Assembly: GCA_023627715.1 (NCBI GenBank)
Contig: JAMAHW010000083.1
Location: 62,001 to 126,000, forward strand
DNA from: Periconia sp. R9002
Lineage: Eukaryota > Ascomycota > Dothideomycetes > Pleosporales > Periconiaceae
Direction of reading: 5' to 3'
DNA: 64,000 nt
The notes under the pieces are model-generated. The model made no database searches. It was given only the letters and a program-made list of their open reading frames with translations, and was not told where the DNA came from. Below are positions 56,330 through 64,000 of the stretch, in pieces. Every line of letters begins with the position of its first letter. Within the stretch, counting starts at the first letter, position 1. Position numbers and translations under genes: made by a program.

Positions 56330-57575
56330 ATGATATCTTCGTATCTTACCGCGACATTTAACCCGAATGCCTCATATCTCATTGCAGAAGCCTTAGGTGG
56401 ACCGAGAAGAAATGTGGTCTCCTGGATGGCTACTCGAATTGCCCGACATTTTGTGTCAATGGCAAATAATCGCGATAAAAGCTGGGAAGCTTCTATATGT
56501 ATAGCGAAATTGCACATATGGGATTAACGTAAAGCTAGTAAAGTGAGATATCACTGTGCGTAGTGGGGTAGAAGCGATCGTTGCCAGAATCGATCGAGAA
56601 CGTGTAATAAAAGGCTTCATTCGCAAAGCCATGGTACTGAGGGATAAGCTACTCGCCAATCTCTCCATCAGTGACTTTTACATAGGACTAGCCGCCAAGG
56701 TTCAAGGCACGCTGAATTCTACATGAGGCTACCAGGGACCTATCACTCGACTTCTTTGTTATGACTAGCTCTTTCTCCACGCAGATAGAACAACCAAACC
56801 AGGCTGCCTACTGCGCCGCAAACAGTTTCAGGATCAATTTGCACGCTACAGATGTAGCCAAGGGCCAGTAACCACTATCGCCATCGGATCAATCCATGAG
56901 GTGGGAGAACTTGGCCGTCGGGTTGACGTACAGAATTCGATGAGCAGTAACGATTTATACGCAACACGAGAGGCCGACTTCTCGAGTCTGTTCGAAGCTG
57001 CTTTTCTCCCACAGGAAGACGATGAAAGCGATTACTGTGACCCATTGGCCTCTGCGCACATGGTCACTTCTTTGGAACCATCATTTTTATTGGCTAAACA
57101 ACAGGAAAATCGGAATGCTGGCATTACGACACAACCGCGCTGGCACAACGATTTGCGGTTCTCCTACATCATGCGTGAAATGGACACTCTATCGACGAAC
57201 ACAGAGGCTGCGAGAGCAGAGGGCGAACAAAGTACACAGTCAGATTCAGTGTCTCCAACAGTGTCACTTGGTGCGTGCATGCGTGCAGGAAAGACGGAAG
57301 AAGCTAATCACGTTGTACTCACCTCGCTGATAAACCGCATCGCAGAAAGGCTGTTCATTGCGCCAGACACCTTGGACCCGCATCTGGGGGTTTCCGCGTA
57401 TGGTATTGATAGTTTAGTCGTAGCGGAACTGCGTGGTTGGTTCATTGCAACCTACGATAGCCAGATATCGTTTCTCAAAATCCTTGACGCACGCCTAAGT
57501 ATTTCTGATTTTGCGTTATATATACTGAATGAGTGGAAAGAGAAACATCTTCCTGTGCTAGAGGTAGATGGGTAA
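56330..57575 (+). pseudogene. 3' relic of a highly reducing PKS (KR and ACP)
   Basis: Pieces appear in the correct order but in different frames. PNASYLIAEALGG and SWMATRIARHFVS (56360-56460) match the ketoreductase nucleotide-binding start, with the glycine motif damaged. AMVLRDKLLANLSISDF and LAAKVQGTLN (about 56620-56710) match the conserved VLRD ... PKVQGT region. QPNQAAYCAANSF (about 56788-56826) keeps the catalytic-region Tyr and Asn and is followed by a one-base frame change into FQDQFARYR. From about 56850 one frame stays open to the stop and ends in an acyl-carrier domain with GIDSLVVAELRGW, whose Ser would take the phosphopantetheine. No KS, AT, DH or ER domain is present upstream. 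A full enzyme exceeds 2000 residues, so only the tail survives. Confidence 0.85.
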
Positions 57576-57784
57576 GGCGATGTAGTAAAACTTCTTTTGG
57601 AAAACTGGATATATTATGCATTAAAAAAAAGTTATTGTCATGTTTTATTTTACTATACTCTTTAAATCTAATTGTTAAATAAAGTCAGAAGTGAAATGGA
57701 AAAGAATTGATTTTAACTTTTTAGTCAATAGTAAAATTATATATAGAGAAATGGTACAGAGTTTTTAGAAACAGAAAAACAGGC

Positions 57785-59482
57785 CTAGTTCGCCACAATG
57801 GGTGCATAGAATCTGAACCGGTTCTCTGGGTCTATGTGTTTCTTCAAAGTCTTCAACTTCGCGACGCGCCACCCGCGATACCCATAGATGCTTTCTAAAT
57901 CCTCCTCGCCAACCGCATAGTTGATGTAAGCATGCATCTCGTTTGTCCCTTCAGAACGATGTAGAATGTTGCGCAGCTCGCGACCGAAGTCTTGGGCGAC
58001 TTTGTCTAGCGACGTGTCTGGTGCGTAGGTCACGACGGGGGAACTGGGAGATGAAAAGTTAGAAACTAATGGAAAGATTCAATAGGGGAATCACTTACGA
58101 AAGCGTGTGATACTTCCGTAACGGAATCGCCGCCGAATCAAGTTGCACCGCCTTCACAGCCTGGGTGGATAGACCCTCAAACAGCATAAGCGAACGGTTG
58201 AGCGCAGGGTATTGCCTCGTCGTGGTGTTGAACAAATTGTATACGTCCTTCGGAACGCCATTTTTAAAGCCGTCGAGGTAAATCGGGTACCGGATGCGAT
58301 TGATGGGTTCGTGTTGGCAAATATCGTCATTTATACCATTGCCTGTGAGCGACGAGAGCTCGGGATACGTGGTTGTCCCGTTATCGATCTGGAGAGGAGA
58401 GAAGTTGCGGAAGGGCTCCATCCATTTATCGGCAGCGGACTTAGGGCCATTGTACAGCATCACGAAGAATACAAGCGCTTGCGTGGTATCGATTTCAGGT
58501 ATGTTTGTGAATACAGCATAGAACTGTAGCTCCGCTGGCGTATCCCTCTTGATCTTCTCAAGCTGCGCGAAGAGATCGTCAACGCGAGCGCCTGCGTACG
58601 TGAATTTCTCATAATACCATTCGTCCGAGTCTGGGACGTCGTAGATCTTGTTGGTGACTTCGCTCACGATGCCGAAGTTGTGGCCAGCGCCCCGCAGCGC
58701 CCAGAATAGGTCCGGGTTTTGTTCTTTGGACGTTTCGACGATTGTACCGTTGGCGAGGATCACACGGGCTTTGACCATCTGATCAGCGGCCAGGCCATGG
58801 AGGCCCTGAATCCAGCCGTGTCCGCCGCCGAGCATGGGGCCGAGGAACCCCACGCACTCGCAGGTACCGCTCACTGAATGCTCGAGTCAGGACAATTGGT
58901 CCTGTATGATGGTGATTTGTTGAGCATAACTCACCTGTCTGCTTCTTCGCTGCCCACAGCTCCTTCGTAATTTCGAGGTTGGTGGCACCGCCTTGCGCCG
59001 TTGCTGTGTTGTCTCCATTGATTGTGATCTTGTTCAATGCGCGAATAGTGATCTGAATACCGCCTTGCATGTTCGCCAGTGATTTGATCTCGCCGTGGCC
59101 AGCATTGACAGCCAGGAACGGGATTGAATGAGCATTGGCGTACGTGATCTCTAGCATGGTTCAGTACAAGAATATTACATCCGGATTTTCTCTCACAATG
59201 GAAACAACGTACAGTCTCGACGATATCATTCTCGGTAGCTACTTGCACGACGGCTGTGAACGAGGGACTGGCGAACAACTGCCAGCGTTTGGTGGCTTCA
59301 GCCATGTCCCCCGAGTCTGCATCGATGATCACGGCATCCTTAGAAAGCTTTGGGCCTAATTCCTGTCGGATGTTGGATGTTCTCCTGCCAAGAGAGAAGT
59401 CGACGGCAGTGGCGGTCTCAATTGAATGCCCTAGTGACAACACGGAGAGCAAAAGCATGCCCAAAAAGTATAATGAAAACAT
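57785..59482 (-). CDS. secreted FAD-linked oxidoreductase, berberine-bridge type
   Basis: Spliced as complement(join(57785..58043,58099..58873,58935..59148,59213..59482)), 505 residues, with three GT-AG introns of 55-64 bp. A signal peptide (MFSLYFLGMLLLSVLSLGHS) precedes a PCMH-type FAD-binding domain. AVNAGHGE carries the His, and CECVGFLGPMLGGGHGW the Cys, expected to bind FAD covalently at two points. GLAADQMVKARVILANG and NPDLFWALRGAGHNFGIV are the hallmark following segments. The berberine-bridge C-terminal element is YINYAVGEEDLESIYG, ending with NRFRFY. Such enzymes oxidise alcohols, amines or phenols with O2, often closing rings in secondary metabolites. It is divergently oriented to the SDR at 60840 across 1.36 kb. 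Confidence 0.93.
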
Positions 59483-60839
59483 GGTTTCAGCAACGAGCCA
59501 CAACCTAGTCAATTAGGTCAGAAACAAAAGATCTAGGAGCCAGCGAAGACTGCCGGAGCGTCTTCCATGTGAGGATGCGGGAGTTTTATCAATCTGGAGG
59601 AACCTTCAGCAACAGATTCATGAATCTCGGGTGATCGAAATTATCCCTGGCCCCTATCACGGACGTCGGGGATTATAGAATCCTTCTAATATTTCCGTGC
59701 AACCGTTGAACGCAGTCAGAATCGATTGTAGCTGTTCCAGGTCTGATATTGCTATCGGACCGGCGAGCCTGGCACGATACAGTACTGTGGCAGTGGCAGT
59801 ATACCAGTTTAGTCGGGTCATCTCAGTTTTGGCTTTGCGGCTGGCATCCTAGCCGACTATTCAGCTCGTATACCGACTGGTGCGACTAGCGTACCGGCAA
59901 CGGTTAACTGTAAAGTTCTGGCCCCCGCTGCTGGGCAGGGCTGTGGTCCTTGAACCTGCCTCACCATAGGCTAAATAGGAAGGTTTCTACAATGGCTAGG
60001 CGTACCCCTAATGCTGACGACTTTCAGCGGAGCAGTATGGACTCTTGCGGGAAACTAAGGCATCAGTGCGCATAATTGCAACCCAAGACATTATTTCCTA
60101 CTAATGCATGCGGGTATTGGCGTAGCTGTGGGCGGTCTTAATTAGACTGCACGGGGGTGATGTCTTTTCTCAGGCAACTCACGTATGATTGGTCCCATGC
60201 AGTTAGGCGCCACGAATGATTGATTTCCCATCAGCTGGCTGCTGAAGGATGTCATCAGCACAGCCACCCTTGTTATTCAACAACGCTGGGAGCTTCCATT
60301 TCTGGTGATTTCTGACTAACACCGACATCCCTTGACAGCGATCAGCCATGTCGTTTTGGGCGTGGTTGGTCGACAGGTACGCAGACTGAACATCCCAATG
60401 TGCATCGAGCTGATTTTTTGAGCTTGAGGGTTATTCCGCGGCTTGTGATATCGAAGCATGCAATGGAGATGGGCACTATCTAGTTTTTGCTGTTCCTGGC
60501 CCGACACGCATGATATATATAACGTTTTGTATGCAGGGCACCCCGCAAGTGCCTGATTGAGCGAATGATGCAACGTAAAAAGGCTAGCAGCAATAGGTAG
60601 GCAACGACAGCTTCCAGAGTCACTCGCGCCATTCGAAAACAGCAAGCTGCAGCGATCGTCCATCACGGTCTCCTGTTCCCTAAACTTCTAAAGCAAGCAA
60701 TCGCCGCATCACGGAACCCGAAGCTACCACACTCAAGTGCTGTTATCTGTCACAGCTTGCCTAAATACATCACACTAGCCACTCGTGCACCAGCACAAAC
60801 AGGCCGTCTTATCCCACAACTCCCTATCGCACACTAACT
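59483..60839. other. divergent intergenic region
   Basis: 1.36 kb between the oxidase and SDR start codons. No gene is recognised; it presumably holds both promoters. Confidence 0.45.
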
Positions 60840-61675
60840 ATGTCTGCATCTACGACCACCACGCTCATCACCGGCCCCAATCGCGGTAAGTGACCGCTCC
60901 TTGCGTCGGCATTGAAGCGTGTGTCCAATATCGACCATACCATACGTTGTTTCTAATCATAGTGCCCTGCTACATAGGCATCGGCCACGGCATCCTGGCC
61001 ACGCTTCTTGCCCGTCCTAACAATACTCTCATCGCGGCTGTCCGCAATCCCGAGGCCGCGCCATCCAAAGCCCTGCACGACCTGCCTAAAGGCGAGGGCA
61101 GCAAACTCGTCATCGTCAAGATCGACCAGGCTGTGCCCACCGATGCTGCCGCGGCCATTCAATCCCTCGACGGCATCGAGAGCATCGACACGGTTATTGC
61201 CAATGCCGCAGTGGCAGAGGTGGCCACCAGTGTTCTGAACACCACCGCGGACGACATCCGCCGCCACATGGATGTCAACCTGATCGGCATTCTCACGCTC
61301 TTCCAGGCCACTGAGCCGCTGCTCAAAAAGTCAACAAAGCCTAAGCTCGTCGTTCTCAGTTCCTCCTTAGGTAGTGCTACCCTATGCACGGCGATACCAG
61401 GCCCTTGGTTCTGCTATGGAGTTACAAAGGCAGCTCTCAACTATCTAGTGCGTCGCATCCACGTTGAGCACGACTGGCTAGCGGCGACAGTGTTACAGCC
61501 GGGCTGGGTGCAAACTGACATGGGCGATTTTGCGGCTAAGAGCGTCGGCATGGAAACCGCGCCCATGAAATTGGAGGATAGTGTTGCGGGCTGCGTCCGC
61601 GTCGTGGACGCCGTGTCACTCAAGAAGTACAATGGCGAGTGGGTAGATAGTGAGGAGAAACCAGTTCCATGGTAG
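60840..61675 (+). CDS. short-chain dehydrogenase, norsolorinate-ketoreductase-like
   Basis: Spliced as join(60840..60885,60978..61675), 247 residues. The single 92-bp intron splits the cofactor motif, and splicing yields TLITGPNRGIGHG, the Gly-rich NAD(P)-binding turn. VIANAA stands for the NNAG element, and SSSLGS then YGVTKAALN gives the catalytic Ser, Tyr and Lys. LQPGWVQTDMG is the loop typical of the AflD/Nor-1-like and CsgA-like SDR groups. It reduces a carbonyl of an aromatic or other polyketide, or a similar substrate. It converges on the P450 gene, with only 96 bp between stops. Confidence 0.92.
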
Positions 61676-61771
61676 AGTGAGTGAGCACAATCAAATATCA
61701 CCGTGTTCAAGAGCAACAAAACTTGAATTCTTGCTACTGTGTGACACTTCTACCCCTATATAATGCCGAGT

Positions 61772-63601
61772 CTAGACCTTCAACTTGCGGAAAAGTACAT
61801 GCTTGGTAGGGTCAGGGATTCCTGCATCTGCATATACGAGGTTCTTCGGTCGGCCAGTGCCGTCGGGCAGCTTGAGTTCGTAATTCTCGAGCACGTAGAT
61901 GAGCATCAGTTTACTCTCCAAGCCAGCATAGAAGCGGCCAGGGCACGCAAAGCGTCCATGACCAAATACCAAACTGTATTGCCCTGTGGATGTGAACTGA
62001 CTTGTCTTGGCGGCAGCGGTTTTAGACTCTTCAGTGCCTTCCTGTCGCATGCGATGGTATCGGAATCCGTCAAACTCGTGTGGGTTGGAGAATTGACTCT
62101 CTGTTAACATTAGAGGACCTGCGGGCACAGCGATCCAGCACGATTTGGGCAGTACTTTGCCATCGCTGAGCGTGTGGTCTTTGAGAACTTTGCGGTTGAA
62201 TCCAACTGCGTATACGTCAGCATTTCCCTGTACTCGAATCTGCAGGGAGTGGATTTACGTGAAGACGGAGGGTTGAGCCTCATTGACTCTTTCATAAAGC
62301 TGTCAAGCTTTGAAAGCTTCGAAAGAGTTTGCTTCTGCAGCACGCCATCCGTCTCTCGAATAGCCTCGCGGTATTCAGCAATCAACGGTGGCGCATACTC
62401 GTCCCAACGGTATGCTAGATCGTAGAGGCAATTAGTCATGTGATTGGTCGTCGTGTGGATGGCGGCGAATCCGATTCCCAGCTGTCGCTTAAGGATGTCT
62501 TGTATCTTTGCGTTAGAACCCGAGGCTTCAATGAGCCAGTCTAACATGTCTCCGCCGCCAGCTGCTTTTCTTTCTGTTCGGGGATGTCAGTCACCGCCAT
62601 GCCAGCCTTTTCCACACAACGCACCTTTGGCTTGCTCTTTCGGCTCTTGCATCTTAGCTTTCACAACTGGTGCGAGCAACTTCCAATTATTCGCATGAAT
62701 CTTTTTGATTTTCCAGAATTCCGGAATCATCGGCGCAACGAAGGGCCTTAGCATCGCTGGAAGAACCTTGAGGTAGCTTGACACAACAAACACACATGTC
62801 GCAAAATCGATGTACGTGTCTAGGAACAATCTGTTCGTTGAAAGCTCCTCACCGACGAAGATGCGCCCTGTCATACGCCCCACAATCTGGAGAAAAACGT
62901 CGTGCACATTGATCGGTGTCCACTCTACATACCATTCGTTTAATGCTCATCGCTCAGAAAGTGCAATGGGAAACACTGCTTACCAGTGCAGTCTGGCAGC
63001 TCGTCCTGGAATGCCTTTCTTCCCGCTTCCGCCAGAGGGTCAACCAGATTTCCCAGTTTCTGCGTGAGGTGTTCGCGCAGCACTTGCCAGGTGACGTCGC
63101 CCAGCATTTCATGCGCTTTCATAGTCGTGAAGCCGCCAAGCAGATACTCCTCGACGGAGATAGACGAACTCATGGTCGTGATCGGCAGGCTTTTGAGCTC
63201 CTCCATGTATTTTGGCGGCAAGACGAAGAAGCTGTAGTCTGCGAGCGGCGCCCTGAGGATACGTCCCGAATACTACTACATGAGCAACTGTTGAATTCAT
63301 AGTTGCAATGCGCAAGACTTACATTCTTGAAAGCTTCAAACATATCATGGTGTCCAGCGCGCATGTAGCGTAACTTTGCACGGACCTCGGTCAACCATGG
63401 CCACTCGGTACCGTCTGGTTTACCAACAAGAACTGTTTTCTCGCTCAACACTCTCTTCCCATCGCGGATGCTGTATAAATCTTTCTGGTTTTTGTTGACC
63501 GACACAGCGAATGTGACGGCTACCGATGCGATAAATATGGCACTCATCAGAGCCACATTCTCGAAAGCCAGAGCCTTTACGGCGTCCCCAGTGATGCCCA
63601 T
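61772..63601 (-). CDS. cytochrome P450, CYP68/ent-kaurene-oxidase-like
   Basis: Spliced as complement(join(61772..62205,62259..62573,62625..62924,62984..63272,63323..63601)), 538 residues, with four introns of 50-59 bp, all in phase. An N-terminal hydrophobic anchor (VALMSAIFIASVAVTFAV) is present. AAIHTTTNHMTN is the I-helix in the variant lacking AGxxT, as in CYP68-type fungal P450s. KESMRLNPPS holds the ExxR. Splicing intron 4 restores LGFNRKVLKDHTLSDG. FGHGRFACPGRF is the haem-binding loop with the ligand Cys. It is an ER monooxygenase likely to hydroxylate a terpenoid or polyketide. With the neighbouring SDR and oxidase it forms a compact tailoring trio. Confidence 0.92.
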
Positions 63602-64000
63602 TTTGTTGGTGTTGCGTGAGTGTTGGGCGCTAGCAAGCTGAGTGATCTCAGGGGTGGTGCAGAGCTGACGCGCAATTATAATAAAGAAAAAGAATGTTTC
63701 ACGGTCGAGTTACGGTCGCACACTCAGTTGTCGTTTCGGAGAAAGGTGATTCTGGAGTGATTTGGAGGTTGCAGTCCAGTATCTCTCTGGACCGGAAACC
63801 AGCGCGCACTCCGCACGGCGTGCCACCCGTGCCCAGGTATGTTCGGAGAGGATTCAGACGCAGGATCCTAATCCTTGGTGCCAACTGCATACATTACCCT
63901 GCTGGCCATACCAATTACCATCTCCAGACTGGTTCAGCCCCCGCACTCTACATAACCTAAGATAGATACGAAGTGCCCTCCCGTTGGCCGGCTTCCAATA
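63602..64000. other. right-edge upstream region of the P450
   Basis: No gene is recognised. An AT-rich patch near 63677-63690 may contain the P450's TATA element. Confidence 0.4.

Noticed and set aside
62206..62258. Frameshift in the second P450 just after MRLNPPS
   Set aside because: Removing a 53-bp GT-AG intron restores the frame and the expected LGFNRKV sequence, so the gene is intact.

Overview
The window comes from a filamentous ascomycete (Pezizomycotina-type) nuclear genome. The evidence is monocistronic genes on both strands, GT-AG introns of about 44-92 bp with CTAAC/CTGAC-like branch sites, families typical of mould accessory regions (PTH11-like receptors, Baeyer-Villiger monooxygenases, P450s, a CHAT protein, a polyketide-synthase relic), and AT/TpA-rich gene-free islands that look like repeat-induced point mutation debris. 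I see no rRNA, convincing tRNA, CRISPR array or bacterial operon. Exon structures were built by eye from splice signals, reading phase and conserved motifs.

Region A, 0.8-22.2 kb, is a tailoring-enzyme array with no visible backbone synthase. It holds an intronless methyltransferase strikingly like actinobacterial phenylpyruvate C3-methyltransferase (MppJ type), a decayed and an intact PTH11-like receptor, two different Baeyer-Villiger monooxygenases, a short-chain dehydrogenase, a class II aldolase/adducin-family protein, an intronless FMO with a C-terminal hydrophobic tail, an intronless O-methyltransferase divergent from that FMO, and a P-loop sulfotransferase-like protein. Together they suggest oxidation, methylation and ring expansion of an unknown scaffold made elsewhere, or a cluster that continues off the left edge.

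Region B, 22-40 kb, is gene-poor. It has a MITE-like inverted-repeat element, a secreted type-B carboxylesterase with a damaged splice donor, a divergent CaCA (CAX-like) transporter lacking the canonical glutamates, a secreted ACMSD-like amidohydrolase, a probable GPI-anchored orphan protein, and a Ure2-type GST.

Region C, 40-47 kb, contains a 1.3-thousand-residue CHAT-protease protein divergently paired, across 326 bp, with a beta-rich orphan protein. An ankyrin-repeat gene follows. This is the best candidate for an undescribed system: a protease and a possible substrate or effector, with an inferred role in cell death or self/non-self recognition.

Region D, 47-64 kb, has a zinc-less MDR reductase, an AT-rich decayed stretch, a frameshifted orphan gene and an ankyrin-like gene. 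It ends in a relict secondary-metabolite cluster: a P450, a broken 3' end of a highly reducing PKS (KR + ACP), a secreted berberine-bridge-like oxidase, a norsolorinate-reductase-like SDR and a CYP68-like P450.
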